Shown here: positions 1 to 6,394 of the stretch, one piece after another | How positions within the stretch are numbered: position 1 is the stretch's first letter | Layout: every line of letters begins with the position of its first letter | Origin: Chloroflexota bacterium | GTDB lineage: Bacteria > Chloroflexota > Chloroflexia > JAMDCE01 | Direction: 5' to 3' | DNA length: 19,117 nucleotides | Assembly (NCBI GenBank): GCA_023489135.1 | Contig: JAMDCE010000457.1 | Coordinates: 1-19,117 of the forward strand | Notes under the pieces: model-generated | What the model saw: only the letters and a program-made list of their open reading frames with translations | What the model was told of the DNA's origin: nothing | Databases searched by the model: none | Translations under genes and position numbers: made by a program

Positions 1-233
1 AGGAGCTGGGCGATCAGGTGGACGTGACGGCCGCCAGCGCCGGGCTGAGTGCGGCGATACGGCGGGTGGTGGGGATTGTGGAGGAGTATCGCGGGGAGGA
101 GGCGATGTTCGAGCAGCGGGTGGTTTTTGGCGCGCCTGAGTTTGATGGAGAGCGCGGGCACTTGGGCTGGCCAGAGCCTTTGCCTGGTGAAAATCCCTGG
201 CGGCGCAAGGAGCCGGGGCCTTGGCGACGGTAG
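1..233 (+). CDS. 3' end of probable phage tail protein (partial)
   Basis: The frame is open from the window edge (first whole codon at base 3) to TAG at 231-233, giving about 76 residues that begin ELGDQVDVTAASAGLSAAIR. I recognise no catalytic motif. The pattern of a short LGD-x-V strand, then RVVGIVEEY and a terminal FGAPE segment, resembles the C-termini of phage tail or host-specificity proteins. The genes downstream (structural protein, endolysin, holin) support that reading. The last 25 residues are rich in Pro, Arg and Trp and may be a decayed or variable tail. Family assignment is inference; that this is the end of a real gene is fairly likely. Confidence 0.5.
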   Translation, partial: ELGDQVDVTAASAGLSAAIRRVVGIVEEYRGEEAMFEQRVVFGAPEFDGERGHLGWPEPLPGENPWRRKEPGPWRR

Positions 234-236
234 GCG

Positions 237-402
237 GGGGATCGGGAATCGGGGATCGGGAATCGTGGGGGGGGTGGCAGGTGGGAAGGTTGGAAGGTTC
301 GCGGGTTGAGGCGGTCGAATCGGGAATCGGGAATCGGGAATCGGGAATCGGGAATCTGAAAGATCTGACATTCCAGATTCTAGATTCCACATTGGAGATT
401 GG
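237..402. repeat. Heptamer tandem repeats in spacer (CGGGAAT x5; ATTCCAG-like x4.5)
   Basis: The spacer between the two phage genes is built from short repeats. Bases 321-355 are five perfect copies of CGGGAAT. Bases 237-267 hold imperfect copies of the same motif (GGGATCGGGAATCG). Bases 370-402 are a second heptamer series: ATTCCAG, ATTCTAG, ATTCCAC, ATTGGAG, ATTGG. Bases 281-300 hold GGAAGGTTGGAAGGTT. The GGAG Shine-Dalgarno of the next gene (394-397) lies inside the last complete heptamer, so slippage here could change its translation. Confidence 0.85.
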
Positions 403-405
403 TCT

Positions 406-1005
406 GTGTTCAAGATAGCGCGGGGAATCATCAAGGGATATGACGGGGCCACGCATAGCGCGACGGTTCAAGTGGTGGGCAGTGGGGCGACGTATCTGGC
501 CAGCGTCCCTGTGGCCACGGACATCCCGGGGTGGCGACTCAAGGCCGATTCTAGCTGTGCGGTGCTCTTTTTCGACGAGAACAACCCCCGGGACTGCTGC
601 CTCGTGGCGGTCTACGATGCCGTTCCCAACCAGCGGCTGTGGACTTCGACGACGGCCGTAAACTCGAGCTTCACCGCCCAGGCCTACACCGACCTGGTGA
701 GCGTTTCGCCATCGCTGGATCGGGCGGCTGACCTGGTGGCGTTCCTCTGGCTTGGCTACTACGGCACCACGGTGAGGGCCTATGCCGGCGCGGTGACCCT
801 TTTCCTGGACGGGGTGGGCGTTGGCCAGTACCTCCGCTTCGCCATCGGTGCGGCGAACGCCTATTATGGGTTAGCGATGACCGCTCACTGGTCGAACGCA
901 GCGGCGGGGGCGCATACGTTGAAGGCGGGTGTCTACGTTCAATACGCGGGCGATACCGTCAACCTGGCGGCGAATAGCCTGCGGCTGGTGGTAGAGACGG
1001 TGTAG
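406..1005 (+). CDS. Phage structural protein, baseplate/tail-spike-like
   Basis: A 199-residue protein starting at GTG, with GGAG eight bases upstream. The N-terminal about 75 residues (GIIKGYDGATHSATVQVVGS, then ASVPVA and VLFFDENNPRD) have the beta-rich, OB-fold-like pattern of small phage baseplate or tail-hub proteins. The C-terminal 100 residues are Gly/Ala/Tyr/Val-rich with alternating hydrophobics (AVTLFLDGVGVGQYL, HTLKAGVYVQYAGDTV), consistent with a beta-sandwich tail-fibre domain. No signal peptide or membrane segment is seen. It lies between a tail-protein end and an endolysin, the usual place for distal tail genes. The phage role is likely; the exact part is inferred. Confidence 0.6.
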   Translation: MFKIARGIIKGYDGATHSATVQVVGSGATYLASVPVATDIPGWRLKADSSCAVLFFDENNPRDCCLVAVYDAVPNQRLWTSTTAVNSSFTAQAYTDLVSVSPSLDRAADLVAFLWLGYYGTTVRAYAGAVTLFLDGVGVGQYLRFAIGAANAYYGLAMTAHWSNAAAGAHTLKAGVYVQYAGDTVNLAANSLRLVVETV

Positions 1006-1033
1006 CTTTCAGCGGTCAGCCAGCAGCTTTCAG
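1004..1033. repeat. Short direct repeat AGCTTTCAG in spacer
   Basis: AGCTTTCAG occurs at 1004-1012, overlapping the stop codon of the preceding gene, and again at 1025-1033, with CGGTCAGC between. This is another instance of the short-unit spacers seen elsewhere in the window. No function is evident. Confidence 0.6.
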
Positions 1034-1074
1034 ATTCGGGGAGAGGTACCATCCGCGAAGGGAAGGAAGGGCAA

Positions 1075-1869
1075 ATGGAATTCATAGACTGGCGTAACTC
1101 ACCGGAGTTGCCCCGTGACGGCTATTATGTCAGGAGGGTAACACCTATAGGATTCATCGTGATCCACAACTCGGGAAGCGACGCGGATATCCAGTCCAAC
1201 AACGATTACCACAGAGGGGACTCGTTCGGCGCTCCTCACCTGGCCTATACATTCAGGATCGACCGCGAGGGGACCGTGGTTTGGGCCAATGAGCTTTGGG
1301 AAGCGAGCTGGCACGCCAAAGACGCGAACGACGAGGGTTTGGGAATCTGCTTGCAGGGGAATCTGGAGCTGACCCAGCCGGCTCCGGCGCAGTTGGAAGC
1401 GCTGCAATGGCTTCTGGAGGTGAAGCTTCCGGGGCTTGGAGTAGACCTATCCAGGGAGAAGGTGTACGGGCACGGAGAGCCCGTGCTGAGACGGTATGGA
1501 AACAACACCATCTGCCCTGGCAAGAACATGCTGAGAAGGATAGTCGACTATCGCGAAGCACGAGCACCCCTCTGGAGTACGGCGCCCGTCGAGATCGGGG
1601 GGAATCGCTTCTTTGCTGAAACAGGTCACTGGATGGGTGGAGGTTTCCGAGTCTTGTGGGAGAGGTTGGAAAGCAACTCGCCCGAGTGCGGCAGCGTAGC
1701 CGTATATGGATATCCGTTGGACGAAGAGCATTTCGACTCTGAGCGCAACTGCATAGTGCAGAACTGTCAAAGGGCGCGGTTCGAATACCATCCTGAGAAT
1801 CCGGACCCCTGGACGGTGCAGTTGGGGCTCGCCAACCAGGAATTGATGGAGTTAAGGCGGGGTAGATAA
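1075..1869 (+). CDS. Endolysin: N-acetylmuramoyl-L-alanine amidase with C-terminal wall-binding-like domain
   Basis: A 264-residue predicted cell-wall amidase that would cleave between N-acetylmuramic acid and the stem peptide during phage lysis. Residues about 25-157 match the Amidase_2/PGRP fold: FIVIHNSGS (His31), SWHAKDANDEGLGICLQGN, GHGEP (His133) and NNTICPGK (Cys147). His31, His133 and Cys147 are the likely zinc ligands by analogy with T7 lysozyme. Residues about 178-264 (FFAETGHWMGG, VYGYPLDEEHF, VQNCQRARFEYHPENPDPW, LGLANQEL) match an LGFP-like repeat domain frequent in Chloroflexota exported proteins and probably bind the wall. There is no signal peptide, so export would depend on the holin encoded next. 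ATG start with a purine-rich GGAAGG upstream. Confidence 0.85.
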   Translation: MEFIDWRNSPELPRDGYYVRRVTPIGFIVIHNSGSDADIQSNNDYHRGDSFGAPHLAYTFRIDREGTVVWANELWEASWHAKDANDEGLGICLQGNLELTQPAPAQLEALQWLLEVKLPGLGVDLSREKVYGHGEPVLRRYGNNTICPGKNMLRRIVDYREARAPLWSTAPVEIGGNRFFAETGHWMGGGFRVLWERLESNSPECGSVAVYGYPLDEEHFDSERNCIVQNCQRARFEYHPENPDPWTVQLGLANQELMELRRGR

Positions 1870-1876
1870 AGCGGCG

Positions 1877-1895
1877 CGTCCTTCTGTGAAGGACG
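1877..1895 (+). other. Perfect hairpin between endolysin and holin genes
   Basis: CGTCCTTC (1877-1884), loop TGT, GAAGGACG (1888-1895) gives an 8-bp perfect stem just after the endolysin stop. No T-run follows, so it is a poor intrinsic terminator. It could be an mRNA stability or processing element between the two lysis genes. A near-identical stem occurs at 19077-19097. Confidence 0.55.
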
Positions 1896-1947
1896 GCGTT
1901 CGGCAGCCTGGTTGGGGCAAGGCAAAACGACGAAAGGAGATCCTGTT

Positions 1948-2229
1948 ATGTTCGATGTGACCACTCTGCTGAGTGTCGGAGGGACCGCTGCGTTACTCGT
2001 GGTGATCCTCCAGGTGCTGAAGACGTACGTCGTGGGCCAGGAAGCGAAGAAATACATCCCCCTGATGGGGATGGCGCTGGGCGTTGTTCTCGTCGACCTC
2101 ACCCTGGTTGTGGTCAATGGTGGGGTGGTCACAGCGGTGGAGCTGGAGAGCGGGACGATCACAGGATTCCTGGCCGGGGCGGCGAGCTCGGGGTTCTGGG
2201 ATACGCCGGCGAAGCTGGCAGGGAGGTAG
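1948..2229 (+). CDS. Phage holin-like small membrane protein
   Basis: A 93-residue protein with two predicted transmembrane segments: residues about 5-24 (LLSVGGTAALLVVILQVL) and about 37-56 (IPLMGMALGVVLVDLTLVVV). The C-terminal ITGFLAGAASSGFWDTPAKL follows the pattern of small phage holins. Its job would be to let the neighbouring amidase reach peptidoglycan. ATG 1948 was chosen because AAAGGAGA lies seven bases upstream; an upstream in-frame start at 1912 would add a charged leader and has no better ribosome site. A 54-base copy of the 3' end recurs at 3348-3401. Confidence 0.75.
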   Translation: MFDVTTLLSVGGTAALLVVILQVLKTYVVGQEAKKYIPLMGMALGVVLVDLTLVVVNGGVVTAVELESGTITGFLAGAASSGFWDTPAKLAGR

Positions 2230-2239
2230 GGGAATGTTA

Positions 2240-2310
2240 GAACGTTGGAAAGTTTGAAAGTTGAAAGGTTGGGACGGGGTTTGAACGTTCGAACGTTGGA
2301 ACGTTAGGAC
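2240..2310. repeat. GAACGTT octamer tandem repeat and related GTTGGAA units
   Basis: Bases 2283-2306 are three octamers (GAACGTTC, GAACGTTG, GAACGTTA). They are preceded by looser units of the same type (GTTGGAAAGTTTGAAAGTTG). Closely related text recurs at 281-300, 2940-2963 and 3294-3338, so this is a dispersed spacer family in the window. Confidence 0.8.
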
Positions 2311-2316
2311 GACGAA

Positions 2317-2357
2317 ACAAAGGCCGCCAGGCGGGAAGCCGATACCCACTGGCGGTC
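2317..2357 (-). terminator. Probable terminator of hicAB
   Basis: On the minus strand CCGCCAG (complement of 2349-2355) pairs with CTGGCGG (complement of 2324-2330), followed by CCTTTGTTTCG. It sits directly after the hicB stop codon. The 7-bp stem with an 18-base loop and an interrupted T-tract make it a plausible but imperfect intrinsic terminator. Confidence 0.4.
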
Positions 2358-2364
2358 TTCTCCG

Positions 2365-2595
2365 CTAGGCGGCAACTTTTACAACGACGGCCATGGCGTG
2401 CTGACGCTCCTCCGGGACTGGTTCGCCTAACTGGACAAGAGTCTGAATATATCCGGTAATCGCTTCCTGAGCTCGCTCGATGGCTTCGTCGATAGTCTTG
2501 CCTTGTGTGAAGCAACCCGGCAGGGCCGGGACGCTGACCGTGTAGATGCCCTCCTGTTCCGCTTCCAAGATGATGGTGTATTCGTACTCTCTCAT
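2365..2595 (-). CDS. hicB: HicB-family antitoxin
   Basis: A 76-residue protein matching the short HicB (UPF0150-type) fold: YEYTIILEAEQEGIYTVSVP, then ALPGCFTQGKTIDEAIERAQ and EAITGYIQTL. HicB binds and neutralises HicA mRNA-interferase and often represses the operon. This short form has no obvious extra DNA-binding domain. It starts one base after the hicA stop, with GGAGG inside the hicA end, so the two are translationally linked in the usual toxin-first order. Confidence 0.85.
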   Translation of the reverse strand: MREYEYTIILEAEQEGIYTVSVPALPGCFTQGKTIDEAIERAQEAITGYIQTLVQLGEPVPEERQHAMAVVVKVAA

Positions 2596-2596
2596 T

Positions 2597-2797
2597 TTAG
2601 CCTCCGTCCAGCCTCTGCATATCTTCCGATGTCAGTCCGGCCAGCTTCAGAATCTTCTGGGTTAGCCCTATGCCAAGCGTTTCACCGGAATGCATTGGCA
2701 CAGTAACAATGCCTAGCTTGGTGGGGTGCTTGAAGAACGCGTGGCTGCCCGTCTGTCTAACTTTCTCCCAGCCGCCAGCCCGCAAAACTCTCTGCAT
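2597..2797 (-). CDS. hicA: HicA-family toxin, N-terminally truncated by a stop codon
   Basis: A 66-residue double-stranded-RNA-binding-like mRNA interferase. It shows GGWEKVRQTGSHAFFKHP with the presumed catalytic His in GSH, then IVTVPMHSGETLGIGLTQ and a C-terminal helix. The reading frame continues upstream: GTG (2831-2833) with GGAG nine bases before it encodes SPRPPRLTGK, then TAA (2798-2800), then this ATG. That leader matches the normal HicA N-terminus (PRLTGKQ-type), so the full gene was probably 78 codons with a Gln codon now read as stop. Translation may restart at the adjacent ATG (TAAATG). Activity is uncertain because the first helix is shortened. Confidence 0.75.
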   Translation of the reverse strand: MQRVLRAGGWEKVRQTGSHAFFKHPTKLGIVTVPMHSGETLGIGLTQKILKLAGLTSEDMQRLDGG

Positions 2798-2956
2798 TTA
2801 CTTGCCGGTCAATCGCGGCGGTCTTGGGCTCACGTCTTGTCACTCCGCTGTTTCTGCCCTTATCATAACATGTGTGAACACGTTTAGCAGCACCTTCGGA
2901 CCACAAATCGAGGCGAAGTCACGGAGTTTCCCAGAAACCTTGGAACGTCTGAAAGT

Positions 2957-3280
2957 TTGAAGGAAGAATCGGCCAAGTTAGACCTTTGGCTGCAGTTGGT
3001 GGAGGCTCGTCGGGCCGCCGGTCTGACCCAAGCCGAACTGGCCGAACGGCTGGGCGTCTCACAGGCGCAGGTTGCGCGGGTGGAGAAGAAGGGATACGAT
3101 GGCCAGACCCGCAAGACGCTACCTCGGTACGCTCAAGCGTTGGGTGAGGGCTTCTCACTGGAAGTTGCCATCCGCCGACCGGGCGCTGCGAGCCGCCCAA
3201 GCGTGTTACATCGCGCCGGGCCGCTAGGACTGGGACCAGATTGGGCCAGGCGCTTCATCAGTACGATGCGGCACCGATAG
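2957..3280 (+). CDS. XRE-family HTH protein, antitoxin-like
   Basis: A 107-residue protein. Residues about 10-65 form an XRE/Cro HTH: LVEARRAAGLTQAELAERLG, then VSQAQVARVEKKG, then the helix LPRYAQALGEGFSLEVAI. This layout is typical of HigA-type antitoxins paired with RelE/HigB toxins, but no such toxin is seen beside it. The only start near the domain is TTG at 2957 with no convincing ribosome site; the frame is open back to 2888. The sequence before it resembles the GGAACGT/AAAGTTTGAA spacer repeats, so the true 5' end and partner gene may have been lost. The last 30 residues look low-complexity and may be read-through of former spacer. Confidence 0.55.
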   Translation: MKEESAKLDLWLQLVEARRAAGLTQAELAERLGVSQAQVARVEKKGYDGQTRKTLPRYAQALGEGFSLEVAIRRPGAASRPSVLHRAGPLGLGPDWARRFISTMRHR

Positions 3281-3347
3281 GGTGATCGGCGAAGCGTTGG
3301 AAACGTTCCAACGTGCTAACGTGCCAACGTTCCAACGCCCGTGGGCG

Positions 3348-3401
3348 GGGGCGGCGAGCTCGGGATTCTGGAATATGCCGGCGAAGATGATGGGGAGATA
3401 G
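3348..3401 (+). pseudogene. Duplicated 3' end of a holin gene
   Basis: These 54 bases match holin bases 2176-2229 at 46 of 54 positions by my alignment, ending at the same TAG. In frame they read AASSGFWNMPAKMMGR-stop, against AASSGFWDTPAKLAGR-stop in the intact gene. Conservation of frame and stop suggests a remnant of a diverged second holin gene, not a recent copy. No start codon or membrane-segment coding lies upstream. Confidence 0.8.
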
Positions 3402-3428
3402 AGGGGGGTCAACCCAGACCCTCTGATC

Positions 3429-3471
3429 CGCAAACGGCAGGGCAAGGATTCCAGTCCCCTAACCGGCTCCA
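3429..3471 (+). other. Degenerate tRNA-Thr-like 3' end, possible prophage attachment scar
   Basis: Bases 3446-3471 (GGATTCCAGTCCCC, then TAACCGGCTCCA) look like the T-arm and acceptor 3' strand of a tRNA ending in T plus CCA, as in bacterial tRNA-Thr with a GCCGGTT acceptor. The T-loop reads TTCCAGT instead of TTCRANY and the T-stem pairs poorly, and there is no 5' half, so it is not a functional tRNA. Just upstream CCG, CAAA, CGG (3427-3436) folds into a small hairpin. Integrases commonly recombine in tRNA 3' ends, and a prophage lysis module lies to the left; the att reading is inference. Confidence 0.35.
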
Positions 3472-3585
3472 AAGAGAGCGAAACATAGCCCCAAAGTGAG
3501 CGTAAATGCCCCACTCAGGGGCTAGGCTTTGCCCAGTTTTAGGGATCGCAGCACAGAAGGTTGTTTGACTTTAACCTAACTGTAG

Positions 3586-3620
3586 CCTAAGTTTGAAAAA
3601 CTGGTCTAGGTTTGAAAAAC
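3586..3620 (+). promoter_or_regulatory. Tandem 16-bp direct repeat upstream of mod
   Basis: CCTAAGTTTGAAAAAC (3586-3601) and TCTAGGTTTGAAAAAC (3605-3620) agree at 14 of 16 positions and are spaced 19 bases start to start, about two helical turns. They lie about 135 bases before the mod start, upstream of a TATACT hexamer (3646-3651). This suits binding of a regulator to one face of the DNA, but which protein binds is unknown. Confidence 0.4.
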
Positions 3621-3753
3621 AATAGGAGTAGGTCTGGGAAAGTGATATACTATGGCCTCAAGGGCCAAGCGCTTCTCCGCACTATTGAAGCAGAGGTGGC
3701 GGCCCCGCTAGACGCCGAATGAGGAACCATTGCAGCGAAAAGGGAGGGTGCTC

Positions 3754-6072
3754 GTGCCACGACTGACGGAACAGGAACAGCAGGAGATCATCCGCTACCT
3801 GGAAGCCGACAGACCCCTTCCGGACAAGTACCGCTTCTTGCTGTTCGCCGACAAGCGCGAGGTGGAGCTGGTCTGGAACGGCAAGACCTCGGAGGTCTGC
3901 AACGTGGTGCTGCCCTTTCAGGTCATAGAGCAGGTGGACGAGCCGCGCGCCGAGACTTCCAGGCACGATGACCCGCTGTTCGCCTGGGCCGGAATCTCTC
4001 TGGACTCGCGCGGCCGCCAGCTCAAAGGCTGGACCAACAAGTTGATCTGGGGAGATAACAAGCTGATCCTCTCATCCCTGAAGAACGGCCCCTTGCGCGA
4101 GGAGATCGAGAAACAGGGCGGCCTGAAGCTGATCTACATCGACCCGCCCTTTGATGTGGGCGCGGATTTCTCAATGGACATTGAGATCGGCGGCGACACC
4201 TTTACCAAAAAGCCCAACATTCTGGAAGAGATCGCCTACCGCGACACCTGGGGCAGGGGCGCCGATTCCTTCATCGCCATGATCTACGAGCGGCTGGCGT
4301 TGATGCGGGACTTGCTGGCGGAAGATGGCAGTATTTATGTGCATTGCGATTGGCGGGTGAATGCGTTCATCCGAACGGTGTTAGACGAGGTATTCGGTCG
4401 AGATTCTTTCCGCAACGAAGTCATCTGGCAGAGAAGCAGCGCCCATAACGATGCGAACCGCTTTGGTGTGATTCACGACTCAATCTTTTTTTTCTCGAAA
4501 GGAGATCGTTGGACATTTAATCCAGCCTTTTCAGCGTATGACCAAGACTACCTTGACGACCGTTTTCGCTCGATAGAGGAAGGGACAGGCAGAAAGTTCT
4601 GGTTGAATACGATGACCGCTGCGGGAAACGGGCCTGCAAAGCGGTTCAACGGACGGATTCTTAATCCCCCATCCGGTACTCATTGGCGTTACTCGCAGGA
4701 GAAGATTGACGAGTTCATCGCAGAGGGCCGGATCGCGTTTTCGAAGAGTGGGATGCCTTATGTGAAGCAGTATCTCGATGAAAGTCCCGGCAGACCAGCG
4801 CAATCCGTCTGGACGGATGTTGTGCCCAGTAAGTCTGGAGCAGAACGCCTCGGCTATCCAACCCAAAAACCCGAAGCTCTTCTCAAACGCGTCATCGAAA
4901 CCTCTTCCAACGAAGGCGATCTGGTGGCCGACTTCTTCTCCGGGTCCGGCACGACGGCGGCGGTGGCCGAAAAACTGGGCCGCAAGTGGATCGCCAGCGA
5001 CCTGGGCAAGTTCGCCATCCACACTACCCGCAAGCGCATGATCGGCGTCCAACGGCAACTGAAAGTCGACGGCAAGGACTACCGCGCCTTTGAGATCCTC
5101 AACCTGGGCAAGTACGAGCGCCAGCACTACATCGGCGTCAACCCCAACCTGCGCGAGGCCGAACAGCAAAAGCAACTTGAAGAAAAAGAAGCTGCCTTCC
5201 TCGACCTGATCCTGCGCGCCTACCGTGCGGAAAAAACCGAGGGGTTTCAGACCTTCCACGGCAAGAAAGCCGGGCGGCTGGTGGCAGTGGGGCCGGTGAA
5301 TTTGCCGGTCACCCGCCTCTTTGTGGAAGAAATCATCCTGGAATGCCGAAGGCAACACATCACCCGTGTGGATATCCTGGGCTTTGAGTTCGAGATGGGC
5401 TTGTTCCCCAACGTGCTGGACGAAGCCCGCGCCAAAGGGATTGACATCGCCCCCAAATACATCCCCGCTGAGGTGTTCGACAAGCGGGCGGTGGAGAAGA
5501 ACCAGGTGGTCTTCCACGACGTCTCCTTCATCGAGGTCATGCCGCACGTCAAGGGCAACAGCGTAGCGGTGGAGTTGACCGACTTTTCGGTGTTCTATTC
5601 GCAGGACTCCATCGCAAACGCCGAAGCGTCGCTCAAAGACAAATCCAGCAAGATCGTGGTGGAAAAGGGACAGATCGTCAAGGTGAGCAAGGACGCGCAC
5701 GGCATCGTTCGTCGCGAGACGCTCACCCAGAGCTGGACGGACTGGATCGATTACTGGTCGGTGGATTTCGCCTTTGAAAGCAAGCGAGAGCTGATTCGGG
5801 TGCCGCGAGAGCCGATGAAGCAGAGCGGGATAGCGGGGATGGAGCGGCCAGAGCAGTTGGACTTGCCGGAGTATGAAGAGGTTTGGACGGGGGACTACAT
5901 TTTTGAAAACGAGTGGCAGTCCTTCCGCACTAAGAAAGACCGCTCGCTGGAGCTCACCAGCGTCTTCCATGAATGCTCGCCCGGACGGCGCAAGCTGGCG
6001 GTCAAGGTGGTGGACATCTTTGGGAACGACACTATGACCATTGTTGAGGTCAGCGTAGGAGGGAAACGCTAA
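3754..6072 (+). CDS. mod: Type III-like DNA adenine methyltransferase (Mod), beta-class
   Basis: About 772 residues. It would transfer a methyl group from AdoMet to adenine N6, protecting host DNA and giving specificity to the Res protein. Motif IV DPPF is at residues 130-133 (LKLIYIDPPFDVG) and the AdoMet motif FFSGSGTT at 394-401, in the beta-class order with the target-recognition region between. NEVIWQRSS and YPTQKPEALLKRVIE are also typical. Residues about 410-772 are a long C-terminal extension probably used for Res contact. GTG 3754 was chosen for GGAGG six bases upstream and the MPRLTEQEQQEIIRYLE start; TTG 3730 and GTG 3748 are alternatives. Codons for the specificity region (about 4380-4860) are clearly lower in GC than both flanks. 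The gene ends in TAATG, sharing a base with the next ATG. Confidence 0.9.
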   Translation: MPRLTEQEQQEIIRYLEADRPLPDKYRFLLFADKREVELVWNGKTSEVCNVVLPFQVIEQVDEPRAETSRHDDPLFAWAGISLDSRGRQLKGWTNKLIWGDNKLILSSLKNGPLREEIEKQGGLKLIYIDPPFDVGADFSMDIEIGGDTFTKKPNILEEIAYRDTWGRGADSFIAMIYERLALMRDLLAEDGSIYVHCDWRVNAFIRTVLDEVFGRDSFRNEVIWQRSSAHNDANRFGVIHDSIFFFSKGDRWTFNPAFSAYDQDYLDDRFRSIEEGTGRKFWLNTMTAAGNGPAKRFNGRILNPPSGTHWRYSQEKIDEFIAEGRIAFSKSGMPYVKQYLDESPGRPAQSVWTDVVPSKSGAERLGYPTQKPEALLKRVIETSSNEGDLVADFFSGSGTTAAVAEKLGRKWIASDLGKFAIHTTRKRMIGVQRQLKVDGKDYRAFEILNLGKYERQHYIGVNPNLREAEQQKQLEEKEAAFLDLILRAYRAEKTEGFQTFHGKKAGRLVAVGPVNLPVTRLFVEEIILECRRQHITRVDILGFEFEMGLFPNVLDEARAKGIDIAPKYIPAEVFDKRAVEKNQVVFHDVSFIEVMPHVKGNSVAVELTDFSVFYSQDSIANAEASLKDKSSKIVVEKGQIVKVSKDAHGIVRRETLTQSWTDWIDYWSVDFAFESKRELIRVPREPMKQSGIAGMERPEQLDLPEYEEVWTGDYIFENEWQSFRTKKDRSLELTSVFHECSPGRRKLAVKVVDIFGNDTMTIVEVSVGGKR

Positions 6073-6394
6073 TGGCGAGGCTTAATGTTCTCAATAGAGA
6101 AATTGCGGTCCATGTTTTCAGAGATGACGACTTTATCTGCATCACGGACATGGCGCGGTACAAGGATGCCGAGAGGACCGACTACATCATCCAGAACTGG
6201 CTTCGGAATCGCAATACGATCGAATTCCTGGGCATCTGGGAGCAACTGAACAATCCCAATTTTAAACCCATCGAATTCGACGGGTTTAGACGGCAGGCAC
6301 GCCTCAACAGTCTTGCTCTGACCGCCAAGAGGTGGACAGGGGATGACAAACGCGGTGGGGTTAATATTCAGGTAGGTACCGCGGGACCTACGCG
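6072..6394 (+). pseudogene. KilA-N domain gene, 3'-truncated and frameshifted
   Basis: From ATG 6072, overlapping the mod stop by one base, the frame encodes a clear KilA-N domain start: FICITDMARYKDAERTDYII, then QNWLRNRNTIEFLGIWEQLN and LNSLALTAKRW. KilA-N proteins are phage-derived DNA-binding proteins. After TAKRW the conserved continuation appears in two other frames: TNAVGLIF at 6346-6369 and RYRGTYA at 6374-6394, where intact proteins have a continuous TNA-x-G ... GRYGGTYAHKD. Two indels have therefore broken it, and the rest is replaced by a mod 3' end. The 117-residue ORF as read (stop at 6425) ends in out-of-frame sequence. A shortened product is possible but probably not functional. 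Confidence 0.75.

Larger units (their letters stand above)
3281..3753. other. Spacer between XRE gene and mod: repeats, holin scar, att-like sequence
   Basis: No gene is supported in these 473 bases. They hold a GTTGGAA-type palindrome (CGTTGGAA, ACG, TTCCAACG at 3295-3313), the duplicated holin 3' end (3348-3401), a tRNA-like 3' end (3446-3471) and a direct repeat upstream of mod (3586-3620). A TATACT hexamer at 3646-3651 could be a -10 element for mod, but no good -35 lies at the right distance. Confidence 0.6.

Noticed and set aside
321..355. Short tandem units considered as a CRISPR array
   Set aside because: Seven-base units without spacers and no cas genes; a simple tandem repeat.
1912..1947. 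Upstream start for the holin (GTG/TTG region at 1912)
   Set aside because: It would add a charged leader before the first membrane helix, while ATG 1948 has an ideal AAAGGAGA.
3446..3471. Functional tRNA gene
   Set aside because: Only the 3' end is present, the T-loop deviates from TTCRANY and the T-stem does not pair, so it is kept only as a possible attachment scar.
4531..5970. 479-codon open frame on the minus strand inside mod
   Set aside because: It is antisense to a complete methyltransferase with all motifs; its His/Val/Asp-rich sequence is the usual shadow of a GC-rich gene.
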